Shown one piece after another: positions 45,380-57,000 of a DNA stretch of 64,000 bases. Positions within the stretch are counted from its first letter, which is position 1; each line of letters starts with the position of its first letter. A program made the translations under genes and the position numbers. Source of the stretch: Marsupella aquatica (taxonomy: Eukaryota > Marchantiophyta); assembly GCA_973895155.1 (NCBI GenBank), contig OZ316891.1:17918001-17982000 (forward strand). The letters run 5' to 3'. Under the pieces are notes generated by a model, which was given only the letters and a program-made list of their open reading frames with translations, did not search any database and was not told where the DNA came from.

Positions 45380-45412
45380 TTGGTAGTCCTCAATCATGCA
45401 ATCCACCAAATG
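45380..45412 (-). repeat. E3 right inverted repeat
   Basis: On the - strand reads CATTTGGTGGATTGCATGAT onward. The sequence just outside, with repeated GTGGTCGAGTGACCGTCA words, may be the outer part of a longer, diverged terminal repeat. Confidence 0.8.
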
Positions 45413-45479
45413 TCGAGTGGTCGAGTGACCGTCAACTCTCTGCGAACGCGAGTGGTCAGTGAACCGTCGCCTGGGCATT

Positions 45480-46396
45480 TGAACTAAACCCGTGGCCCAT
45501 TCGTCATGGAACTTGCTAATGGAAATGGGAAATGGTCATTTCCCGCGGCCAAAAGTTAAGGTATGCAAAATAGACATACCATTTGAGTTACGGGAAAGTT
45601 GTTAACCAGAGGGTTAACGCTTGGCGTTAAGTCTCAAAATCCCAGGTTTGAGACGCCCTATTTGGTAGACTTGGTTGAATGACTCTCAACAGACCAAAGT
45701 TCAAGAATGAATAATCTCAGGACTCAACATTTCAGGCAATTGTACAAAGTTTGTTGCTGGGTTGGTGTTATAAGTACTGAACATAGCTCTTTAGACAAGA
45801 GCTCTTAATACAATAATGTTGAAAAAGAGCAAGAACCCTCGTTTATATGGCTAAATTGTTTGAAGAGGGCTATATACTCTGAATGACTACCGTGTGAGAG
45901 TATCAATAAGGGCAGACAGTAGATAATTATATAAACGCACACTTCGGGATGATCTAAACAAAAGTTTAAACTTCGACTCAACGATGGGGCACAACAAAGT
46001 AACAAGGACTTAGCGCAAGCACTCAGCACTCAGCACTCTGATTCGATTTGCTCTGAGTAGTAGTTGTAGTAATAGTAGTAGTACAGCGCACGCCAGGGAG
46101 TGAGCGATGATGATCGCCGCGGCTGCAACCTCAATTCTCTCCTCTCAAGCTTCTTGATCTCCCTCCGCACCGGGTAAACAACGTATCGCATTTGCCGGAG
46201 GGGACTGGTTCCCAAGGCATCCCTTATCTCCACCGTCTCCACCACCTCACCGGCCCTGGCATGGGACCCTTACGAAGCCATACACTCTTAATAGATCTGT
46301 ATATAGAAAGCTTCGACGAGGTCAATGTTCAGAACGAAGTATGTACTGCAGGTCATTACGACATCAACTCTAATCTGTCCAGAAACGTGGATAAGC
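45480..46396. other. Non-coding region between E3 and MGST3
   Basis: Contains a short TAGTAGTAGT microsatellite near 46057-46083. An ORF at 46245-46030 on the - strand is probably the 3' flank of MGST3 and is not supported as a gene. Confidence 0.5.
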
Positions 46397-46849
46397 TCAA
46401 ATTTTCAGAAAAAAGCTGGTGGTGAAGGAGAGGGTGCAAATCATCAACACAGTCATGCTGAAGTATCCCAACATCCCGCCCTTCAGTCTCCTCTTGGGCT
46501 CACCCGTGGAATAGCCTCGGAAGTAAGTGACACGAGCCGCCAGGAACAAGGCTCCCGCGAGGGTGGCAATCCGAGGATGCTGGAGTCCAGCCGTCAGGAG
46601 CAAGGTAAGAAAGAAGGGCACGATCTCCAAGAAGTTCTGATGTCCCATCTGGACGCAGTTGAACAGCTTTGCGTCCTTATTCTCGCTCTCCAGCGCATAC
46701 AGATTCGGAAACCGGACGCCATACTTCTTGTGAGCAGCTCCCACGCCTTTCATCATGTAGAAGTCCACAACGCAGGCCGCAACCACAACCAGAGCCACAA
46801 GGCTGAACTCCGAGTAAACCTCGAGCCCCATTCTTATCGTTTCGATCAT
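46397..46849 (-). CDS. MGST3: Microsomal glutathione S-transferase 3 (MAPEG family)
   Basis: A complete single-exon ORF of 150 codons, close to the usual length of about 145-150. It has the MAPEG layout of four membrane helices: EFSLVALVVVAACVVDFYMM (about residues 14-33), a cytosolic loop with YGVRFPNLYA, the family signature FNCVQ.GHQNFLE (about 63-75; the usual Arg after Gln is Met here), FLTLLLTAGLQHP, LAGALFLAARVTYFRGYSTG, and a final MTVLMICTLSFTTSFF. Family members conjugate glutathione to lipophilic substrates and reduce lipid hydroperoxides in the endoplasmic reticulum membrane. It is intact, unlike the elements to its left, and is divergent to the exon at 47176. The Arg-to-Met change in the signature is worth noting since that loop binds glutathione. 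Confidence 0.93.
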   Translation of the reverse strand: MIETIRMGLEVYSEFSLVALVVVAACVVDFYMMKGVGAAHKKYGVRFPNLYALESENKDAKLFNCVQMGHQNFLEIVPFFLTLLLTAGLQHPRIATLAGALFLAARVTYFRGYSTGEPKRRLKGGMLGYFSMTVLMICTLSFTTSFFLKI

Positions 46850-47175
46850 TGCACCAAAATTATGTGACTTCTAGGACTTCTAGGTGTGACTAGACCGATG
46901 TAGAGAATGACTTTGGATTCGCTCTTAATTTACAACCGTGTATCTCCTGATTTTTCTTCAAACAAGGGCCGCCACTATAACTTGAAGAAATGAAACGACG
47001 AAAGGACCCGCAAGTACGAAGAATTGGAGTACGAGCTAGGCGACGACGGCCGGGCTGAAGCTGACGCCGCACCGTATGGACTACAGCAGGGACCTTCGCC
47101 GAATGTGACGCCAAATTGTCATACGCATTATTCAACGGTCTCGCAAGGGTATGAGTATTCTTCTACTGTGAAGGG
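46850..47175. promoter_or_regulatory. Possible shared 5' region of MGST3 and the + strand exon
   Basis: A 326-bp gap between divergent starts. No TATA box or named box stands out. Confidence 0.3.
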
Positions 47176-47362
47176 ATGATGAGAAGTACGCCCCTCTTGT
47201 TTGTGTTCTTTGTTTTCTTTTCTGCTGGTTTTTGCAGTGGGTGCTGTGGAATACATTTGGTGCACCGTAACGTACCTTCACTTCACACTAAACTTGAAAA
47301 TTTAGTACAAGATGCTCATGAACCAACGCACACAAACTGCTCTGAAATGTTGGTTTTTCAAG
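47176..47362 (+). CDS. Possible first exon of a secreted protein
   Basis: Starts MMRSTPLLFVFFVFFSAGFCSG, a convincing signal peptide of about 21 residues, then about 40 polar residues (IHLVHRNVPSLHTKLENLVQ), and meets GTAATAAC near 47363 as a possible donor. The ORF past this point is rich in Phe/Leu/Ser and looks like intron. No following exon was identified, so this may be an orphan or decayed gene. Confidence 0.35.
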
Positions 47363-50300
47363 GTAATAACTTTCCTTTGAATATCATCATTTCTTTTGGG
47401 GAAGTTGCCGATAGCCCTGCAACTAGTTTGCAGACCGATACAACTCAGTATTCCATTTTTTGTAAAGTTCATATTTGTATGGATTTGCTAACCTTGTCAA
47501 AACTTAAGTGGTATGTTTATTTCTGTAATTATTTCCTCTTTCTAAGTTTTGGGGTTCACCTTTGCATACCACTTTTAAGTGTGGTTTGGTGTTTGTCTGC
47601 TTTAGATCTCCATTGCTTTTTCTTCATTGAACTTTGTTTTTGCCCTTTTTTAAAACTTAAAAGTGTTGTGGCTTAACCGTGTTTTCAACCTTTCAGATTA
47701 AAGGTATGTTTATATCACTTTAAGGTTTTTCTCTTGTAAAACTACGTCCTTATTTAGTTCAGAGCAAATGCAAAGCAATGATGACCATAACAAGGCCCAT
47801 TTCTGGTGTTTAGGCTTGCAAGAGTAAGTTTTGGAAGGGAATGTACTGTAAGTGACTACATTGATAAACATGATGTCCAGCTGAAAGTGCACGGCAGGTC
47901 ACAAGTATGTAGCGAAAGAACTTGTGGGGTAGTTCACGTGGTCCTAGTTGACTACAGTAGTTCATAAAGTCCCTAGTGAGTCAGCTAAAAGATCCTTCTT
48001 TGAAAAGTAGGGTCCTGCAAAGTTTGTGTTGTTCAGGTCCCCAGTGTTGGTCTGCTGGAAATCGGGTCAGAGCAGTGTTTTTTTAGTGGCAAAAATTTGC
48101 TGGATTTCACCTCCCAAAAAATCTTTCGCCACTTTTGGCAAAAATCCGCTACTATTTTGCTGTCTCAGTAGCCAGTGTTCCACCTAATCCCGGGCCCCAT
48201 TAGCCAGAATCTAACGGTCAGCCTTAAATCTAGGGAGATCTGACGGTCAAGAAAATAATTGAATAGGGAAATTTTTGAGCATCTTCTCCTTCACACGTTT
48301 TACATTCTATCGCCACTCTGCCAAAAAAGTAATATCCTTAAAACATACGCTGGTCCCGAGTAGTTGGTCTTTAAAGTTAAATACTTCGCATGTCTGGACA
48401 GGAAGCAGCCTTGAATGTAGCAGTACAACAATAACGATAATGTGAATCTCGCGACCAATGTCTATTCTCAGCACAATAGCACAATTGAGAGTCCGAGAGT
48501 AGCATCAATGAGGACGCCCGGCTAGAATTTCAATTGATTAGGACCTCGCAAAGTTTCAAATTGGATGGCTTGGCCATAAACAAGTGGCTATAACTTTTTC
48601 ATAGGGTTATGTAAAAGTTGTTTTCTCTAGTATTTATGGTCATGGAATAGAAGGATATGCTTGGTGGACCCCACAAAGAGAAAAACTTTACCTGATCTGC
48701 CCCTGGACTTTTTTTTTCCCTGATCAACCCCCTCTTAATAAACCATACAAGATGTTCTTGTAAGGGTTTTGCTAAAGCGAGGTTCAGGCATACTAGGACC
48801 AAACTTGGTTGATGATGACTACAGGCCCTGAACCATGAACTTGGTCTAATTTTGATGTGACTGTGCAAAGCGGGGTGCAAAGGGGAAAATGCAGGTGTTA
48901 AATGGGCTTGTTTGTTGCTGGGACAGGCGCCGAGGTCATTTTTGCACCGCAAATGACAAGATTAAGGTAATCACAAAGTGCAAACATTCATGTGATGCCT
49001 TCCATTTTGTAAGCATCATTCCTTGTTTTGGCAATGTCATCCCGGTAGACCTTTTGGGGATGCTAAGTATGACCTAAAGGCAATGTAGAAAATGTCCACA
49101 ATGTCTTCAAAAACCACCACTGTCAGCCATTCACACACCCAAACGGCATGGGTGAGCAAAAAATACTCTCACTGAAAAAAATGTTAACTGACATGACATA
49201 TAGACAATGTTCACATTGTCTCCCAACACTGTTTTGGGTATTTAAAACCCCCAAACCTAATCCTTAAATCCTTGTGCTTTGCTTGCAATGTACAGATCTT
49301 ACCTGTCAATTAGTGGGCCCTTAAATTGGTGAATAATGTGGAGCTTAGGATCTCCCCAACCTTACGAAAACCTCCAAACAGAAGGTTTTTATGTAATTAT
49401 GCAATTTGCATTTAATGATAGAGAATGGTCCCCCATAAATACCCGGGACACACTGCTGGAAAATTAAAGGATCCTGCTTCACCACAAGAATAGATGTCCA
49501 ATAGGAATAGGTATTGCAATTCAGCACAAGCATACTGCAGAGAGCATCATTGCCATAAATGGGAGGCTAGGACCAACTTCTTACTCTACAGCCCATCATA
49601 CAAGACCGAATGTCACGGTCCCTATTTTGTTGGGATATGATCTAGATCGAACAAGACAACGTCAACATGCATGCACACTCATCCATAGACTCCGACATTG
49701 ACAATATGTGGTTCACCCGGTCTGGGCTACGTGCGCACCCGTCAGAGAAAACCAACAATGTGAAATGATTACACTTGCCATGGCCACGTGCTAGAGCTCC
49801 TCCTCTCACTCTCTCTCCTCTAGAGTGAACCTTCAAGTGTGAACACAAGTTTGTGTTTTTCTTGGATATACCCCCTCCCATGATCTATGGAAACCTGGAA
49901 CTCAAACTAGTGTTCTGCTAGTCTACTAAAATCTAGCTAGTACTATGAAAATATATAAGTTATACTAGAAACATAACCTAACACATTCAAGTAGTCCTCA
50001 CCCTGGCGAACTAATGGCAGCCTTCAATGTCATTCTTGCATTGTAAAGCTTTGCTCCAAGCCTAAAGTACCATACTGATTTTGTGCCTGCCTAACTTAAT
50101 TGTTATCACCTCTGCCCAAACCGACTACTTAAACAATTGTGTCTATCTAAACCACAAGAGAAACAACACCACAAGAGAAACAACGCTCCCCCACAAGAAA
50201 AAGTGACATCATTGGCAATCCAGGACATACCATGTTCAGACTTATCACCCTAAACTCTAAAACAACTTGAAGACATAATCTATAATGTCATCAATTAAAT

Positions 50301-51041
50301 GCTAAGCTGGAAACCGCATAAGTGTTTCAAAAGTAAACTTTGTTCAGCAAGTCATTGTTTGACACGTGGAGACACTCCCCCAAAACTAAAAATAGACAAG
50401 CACAGACAAACTTTTGGTGTCATTTAAGTTCTCTCAATTGCTGTGTCTGCTTTTGAATTAGGACTTTTTTGTGTTTTCCAACGAGAACATTTACATTTGA
50501 GAGACAACTACTTCCTTGCATGCAAATAGGTTTCCATTTGGGTCCCTGGACAGCTGGGCCCGGCCATGATTGCTCTTATTTGGGCTTAGGGATGACCATG
50601 ACAAATGGACTTTCTATAATTAATACTTAAAGGAACAAATCATTTACAATTAACATCAGAACTTCTTAACTGATCTCCAGTCGACATCACGTCAATATAC
50701 AAAGCAACCTTAAAAAGGCTTGCAAACGACGTGTCCGAGGGACCCAAAGGACCACCAGGGGTCAATCTGGATCAAGAAATATTTTATGAGGACAGCAAAA
50801 GCTGCAAGAATGGAACACAGCAAAGGCTGCAAGAATGGTAGAGAGATCAAACCTCTCCATGCTACATTGGACTATAACTCCTTGAGATCAAGGGCTCTCA
50901 CAACAAATGGGAGTTAGGCCACAGCCAAACTAACTAGGTGAACCATACTTCGGTTCCACTCAGTGACGACCTTTGCAAGGCAAGCATTAGCTTAAGATCT
51001 CTCTTCTCTCTCTCTCTGTGCGAACTACTACATTCCTAATC
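47363..51041. other. Intergenic region between the secreted-protein exon and TAF4
   Basis: AT-rich with scattered short ORFs, none with a recognised family. Near 48080-48170 a TGGCAAAAAT phrase and its complement alternate. No repeats with clear borders were found. Confidence 0.5.
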
Positions 51042-54000
51042 CTACCTCCAATTTGCAGCATGCCCTTTCTCCCCATCGGCAATCTTACGCTCTCTCTCAT
51101 ATAATCGGTACAGTAGCGTGGACTTAGACATCTGGGGCTCCGTCTCAAGGAAAGCAATAACTTCTTTAATAGTAATCGCTCGATCACCTCTTCCAAACTT
51201 TGACAAACCCACGCGCCGTCCACTTAATAATCGTGGTGGTACACCAGGTCCAGGCCCTGAAAAAGTGAGTGGCTCAGAGTCTGTCCGCAAGAGGCCAATC
51301 AAGCGACGGTACAAGAGACAAAAGTGAAAATTCATCACCTAACAAACCCAGAGTGACGTTGCACAGAGCTTGCAGTCATAATAGCCAGAACTATGATACG
51401 GTTTGTTCTTAAAACAGATTCCACCCTGAATGTTTTAGAACCTATTTCACGAGTAAAGTGAGAAGCGAACGCTTACCGGGAGCCCTTCCTGTGGCTGATG
51501 CCGAAGGAGGTCCTTGAGAATCTGTCTCAGCGTTCCCAGGGCCCGCTGCTGCTGAATCACCATTTTCTAGTTTCTTGTCAGAGTGACTAGCAGAAACACC
51601 GTCTGCTGATGAGACTCCTTTATTAGCAGCAGCGTCGTCAGCAGCTCCTGAGAAAATGGCATACACAGCAACCAAATCAGCTGATTGCGCAACATTACAC
51701 TACATTACATTACAACATAGCAAAGAAATCTTGACGTGAAGGCATTTTAGTAGGCACCAGGGAAAATGAGGTCTAGCTGGAGGCTCCTGTATCACTTCCG
51801 AAAAGTGAATTTCAATACAATCTATAGACAAAAAACTAAGCTATTACCTGCATCACCTCCTTGACGTTTTTGACGACCTTGCGCAGCCATCATCTGCCAT
51901 TTGAGAAGCATGTCATCGGCCCCAACAGCAGCACGTGCAGCTACATTCGCTGCATTTGCTTTCAGCCTATCTTCTTCCTCTTGTTGAGCCTGTCACAGTA
52001 CGCAAAGTAGATATCAAAAAGGCGCTGGAAATGAGAGTTGCCAACCAGCAACAGTGAAGTTGGGACCTTGGGAAACTTCATAGTGCTCACAGAGAGAAGA
52101 GATTTGAACTTCGTTGCAGCTGTACCCTATTTTAGTTTCTAAACAGTGGACTACAGTAACATGACAAGCTTTTAAGAATTTTTTTGAGGACTCTGTTTCA
52201 ATAATTCACGTCATCTCTGACCATAAGGCACACGGTACGGACAAGAAGAAGTTATATTACTGAGAACACATCTCCATGTTCATTGGTTTACCTTTTGAGC
52301 CTTTGCTTTCAGCTCCTCCCTCTCCACCTCAGGCAGAGACCCTTTATCTTTTTTCTGCACATATGGTAATGTGTAAGCGAAAGAAATGTGGAAGAATATT
52401 TACAGTACATGTGGGAAATCGCACAAGATATACAATGAAAAACCATGCCGGGATTCGGACCTCATTCAATTTGCGCAATCGTTCACTCTCCTCTGCCATT
52501 TTCTTGTCCAACAACTCTTTGGCTTTCCTCTTCATCAGTAGTATTTGACGTCGTACATCTGAAGTAATGACAACTTTGTGCCGTTCTTTGTCTACATCAC
52601 AGCGCTGTTCAACAAAGTTGTCAGCAGCAGCTACAAAACCAACCATTCCAATACTTTCTGGACAGGTGCGATAGCTAGTAGTAGGAGATGCAGATCCTTA
52701 CCTGCTTTGAAAGTTTGATTAGCCTGTACAGCATGCTCCTTAGCCGTTCTTCAACAGACTACAACAAAAATTCAGCAATCAGAAAATAGAAGCGCAACTA
52801 CGTAGGCAACATCCTCGCAACAAAAATGAATATTTATGATTGTCAATGTTTCTCAACTTTATCGTAAGTGGAACTTCAATGATGGCAGGCTCATATACCA
52901 TGGATAGACATCTCCCTACATCCTCACTAACGCTTTTAATGCCACATCGCGTCGCTGCAAGGGAAGGTAGAACCCATCAGTCATTACAATCATGCAACCC
53001 ATTGTGAATTAAAACGTGGTACTTATGATCTCACTCATCTTGAATACTTACACAAGTGTTCTCCGTTCCCATACATACACCGTAATTCAATATTACAAAA
53101 GAGGAAATCAACCCATATCAGGACAATCGAACACTCACCAATTGCAGCAACCTTTGCCCGTAATGGTCCTCTTTCAAGGAAAAGCCTTTCTTCTTCTTCC
53201 TGCACAATTTTCCGCATAGCCTCTGTGGTACGACTCTCCTCTTTCGGTCCAATCAGAAGCTGCTCCTCTTCCTCCTGCGTAATTAAGTGCACCAGAAGCT
53301 GTTAGTCAGTATTTGCCTTCAAACAGTGTAACAATTGGAAACTAAAATTTTGAGGATTCAAAACGTAAGTCAGGGACGCTCTTTCAGTGGCCAGCTTTTC
53401 TATACTGGATGCCGTAAAAACGTTTCACGAGGTGCTGTGAAACTATTTAAGACTAAGAGAGTGTGCCACATATTGGAGCCATTTGAAATTACCTTGAGAT
53501 TAACACCACTGACAGCAGTCACATCGTTCAGTTGATCGATACTTTGATCCGGCTCTGCGCCTGAAACCTTCTGTTTCTTGCTGTTTGATACGCAGGGCAA
53601 CTAGATTAAAAATACGTTGAAGCCTAGCCATCATTGAATCCCTTCGCCACAACCGAAACTTAATCCTTTCATTGGACAAGAACCTCCGAGAAACTGAGTG
53701 CAAATTACACAAACCAATCCATCAAACCCGAAAATCCTGAGAGCAAAAGAAAGCCCGATAGCAATTCTAAACTCACCTAGCTGGCTGTTGCCCCGGTGCG
53801 CTTTCAGCTGCTTTCTTTTGACCAACAGCTGGCTTTTTTGAGGGAGTCTTAGCTGCTGGCGTTGCACTCACAGGGGCAGCTGCCTGTGAGGCCTGCCCTG
53901 TTGAAGCAGGAGGATGTATTGAGGTGGAATTGACCCCAGCTGCAGGAACAGAGCCCAATCTTTGTTGGCCAACTCCCTGCCCAGTCAACATTTAGGCAGT

Positions 54001-57000
54001 TTGTTAGAATAGCTGTGACACGGATATCACTATCGACAATTTGTAAACCTGAGCACACGTATAACTACACCGTAAAAAGACGTGTAACGAAAGAGGCGAA
54101 CTTCGAGAAGAATGTCAAGCAGGCCATCCTTTTCCAAAACAGCGAGCGACCTAATCGGAAGGGTTGTCATCACCGAGCAGCAACCCACGACAAAAGAAAA
54201 TGCAGTCAAACTGTCACGAAGAAAAATAGGCGCAGTGCCAAATTTTATTTCTAGATATTTACCTGCTTTATGGGAACTGTTGACTGGAGACCAGAGGCCC
54301 CTGCAAGGGAAGGGACTGGCACCATGCTAGCGGCAGGCATTGAAGCCACGTCAGCCTGCTGTGCCAAGCTTGTGACTGTGCTAGGAGAGGGGAACAGCAT
54401 ACTTCCAGGCACCTGTTCAGCGTTGGACCCTTGTAGTACTTGCCCTTGACTTGTAGGCCGCACAGCAGCCTCGGAAAGCGAAGCTTGTCCAACAGGCTTC
54501 TGTGCCGCCTGCCCTGAAAGCAGATCCAACGTTTGGGGAACTTGAAGAGATTGCCTCTTGTGTCCTGACTGCAAATCAGAAGGTTCTTGCTTAACTGGAA
54601 TCAGAGACAGCCCCTGTCCTGCGGCAACCAAACCACTAGGAGCTACTTGTGCGACGTGTTGTTTGTCTACCTGAGAGACAGAAGCTTGTATGTGTGCTTG
54701 GTGTGATAAGGAACCCGGATGATGAGCATAAGCCTGTTTGTGAAGGTCAACCGTAGGAGTAGAATGCTGGGGATGCAATCCTTGGTGTGCAACCATCACT
54801 GTACCTGAGGGTGCGCTGTGTAGCTTGTTCATATTTTCTTCCTCCATCATCTTGTTCAGTCTCTCTTCCTCAGCCAGCCTCCTTGATCTCTCTTCTTCTT
54901 CACGTTTCTTCTGCTCCCTTCTAAGCTTTTGCTTAGCGTATTTGGTAAGAGGCTTCTCAGGCGGCGGCTGTGCTTGTGGGGTTGGAGCTGGAGCTGGAGC
55001 TGGAGCTGGGGCCGGGGCCGGGGCCGGGGCTGGTACTGACGTTGGGGTTGGCTGAGGCAATGGAGTCACAGGACCTGGTGCTTGGGGTATAGCTTGTGAT
55101 TGATGCAAATGTACATGCCCTGGAGATTGGCCAGGAAGGGTTTGCTGAGGCAAAGCCATCACCACCGTAGGCTGCAACATCGGTGGAGGTCGAGGTTGGG
55201 CCACCATAGGTGAGGGTGCTTGCTGCTTTGCTAACGAGATATCTACCTCGTGTTTTACTTGCTGCAATAGTATTGGAACAGTAGTTTTACTGTTGGGAGG
55301 CTGCACTTGTCCTGCATCTTGCTGTCTGTCCATGTGATTAACTGAAGAGGAGTTCAATTGGGCTTGCAGCAAACTAGATGACAATTTCGATTGAGGTTGG
55401 GATCCTTGAGGCAAGGGCTTAAGGTCTGCAGTGGAAGGAACCTGTGTCTGCTGCAAGGGATGTGCTGGCGGATGGACCACTTTCTGTTGAGTAGCACTGG
55501 CGACAGTCGGCTCCAGAGTTTGAGCAGGCGTTGGGATTGTCTGTGATTGCAGGTTTTGAAGTGGACTTGTCTGCTCCATCAATTGATGTTGCTGCTGGTG
55601 ATGTTGTCCAGTCAGGAGTGCACCTGACGCAGACACATTCGGTGAAAGCAGCTGCTGGGGTTTTGTTGACTGTGGATCTGATGACTGTGGTTGAGATGGT
55701 TGCTGCTGTTGTTGCTGATGCTCTCGCTGCTTTTGAAGCTCTTGCTGCTGAAGTGCCAGCTGTGCCTGCTGCTGATGCAATGAACAACCCAGCAGTTTCA
55801 GTATCCTTTCAACTTTGTAAGGCGAGAGTGAAGCATATAATTCATTCACCAAACCAGATTCGAGTAGTATAATGGCTGTGATGGATGAACATGCCTTTCC
55901 GTGCATTTCCCGGATCGTCTTTACCAAAACGTGATCTCCAGCAATAACTCTAGCACCTCTAATGAAATCTTCCCTTGAAATCTCATTTCTCTGCGAAACA
56001 GGGGACTTACAATGTTGGACGTTAGGAGACGCAAGAAAGACCTTTCCGCAACAACAAAATCATAGCCCCCAAACATCCAAGCTGTTCTACATGACTTGCT
56101 AGCGATATAATAAAGAGGAACATAAACACAGCCGCATACCTTGAATTTCTGATATAAAACCGAAAGCTGCTGACCCTGCTCAGGAGGCAGGTGAGGTTGA
56201 AGGAGAGGCATTAGGGCAGTGAATGAAATGCCTTCTCTTGTCTGACCCTTTCTGGCACCAGGAGCACCACTAGCAGGTTCTGCCCGCGGTGGCTGCTGAC
56301 CCTGTTGGTGTGGCTGTTGCTGGATTATTTGCTGCTGCTGTTGCAACTGCTGCTGCTGCTGCTGCTGCTGCCGCAAACGCCTTTGATAAACCTCCCGCTG
56401 CTGTTCTGGGGTGAGCTGACTCCATAGCAGTTGTTGTTGACCAGGAGTTGGCGCTAGAGAAACTGGTTTGGTGCCACTGGGTCCTGTTGAAGACAACCCT
56501 TACAAGCACTGAGGAAACTTGCTTGGAAATCATGTCGTGAATAAATGAAGTAAATAAATTTGACTACATCTTCATGTACACCCTCGAGTATGAAAATTCA
56601 TAGACACAAAATGAACCGCGACCAATCAAGATATGCTAGCACTGATTTTCGGTACATCAGTACCATAAGAGAAGTTGTGGTCCAATTCTACTCAGCTATC
56701 GTAAAATTTACAGGAGACAAACTTTTTCATCAATATTTTAACCAATGCTAGGGAACCGATTGGTTGATGAGGAAGTGCCTATGATACAGATTTGCTGCCA
56801 TACACCTTTAGTGAGTGGGATTGACAAAGCTTCATTTGCAAACATTCCGCACAACCCAATCATTGCACAATAGTACATACTCACGGGACAACACAAGTAC
56901 TCAAGGGATGTCTTTCCAAGAAAGTAACCTGTCGTAACAGGAGCTGCCGGCGATTGTGATACAGGTTGAACAGTTCCATTGCCAGGGCGTGCAACGCCAT

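Larger units (their letters stand above)
31940..45412. mobile_element. E3: 13.5-kb DNA element with two convergent genes and AGGACT palindrome arrays
   Basis: A 33-bp inverted repeat (31940-31972 and 45380-45412, 30 of 33 matching, core GGTGGATTGCATGATTGA) brackets the region. Weak similarity seems to continue outward for perhaps 80 bp on both sides, so the true ends may be near 31850 and 45480, and no target duplication could be fixed. Inside are a transposase-like gene (+) and a coiled-coil/RING gene (-), converging at 38887/40425. AGGACT/AGTCCT arrays lie in both subterminal regions and in one intron of each gene. All reading frames are damaged. Confidence 0.7.

Noticed and set aside
46030-46245. 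71-codon - strand ORF downstream of MGST3
   Set aside because: Ends in a Tyr run encoded by a TAC/TAG microsatellite and shows no family; probably the MGST3 3' flank.
46325-46867. 180-codon + strand ORF
   Set aside because: Antisense shadow of MGST3, which has the family signature and membrane helices.
47176-47676. Full 166-codon ORF as a complete gene
   Set aside because: After about 47362 it is Phe/Leu/Cys-rich and intron-like, with a GTAATA donor; only the first part is kept.
54825-55055. Gly/Ala-rich + strand ORF
   Set aside because: Complement of the Pro-Ala repeat in the TAF4 linker.
56270-56533. Ala/Thr-rich - strand ORF
   Set aside because: Wrong-frame reading of the TAF4 polyQ exon.
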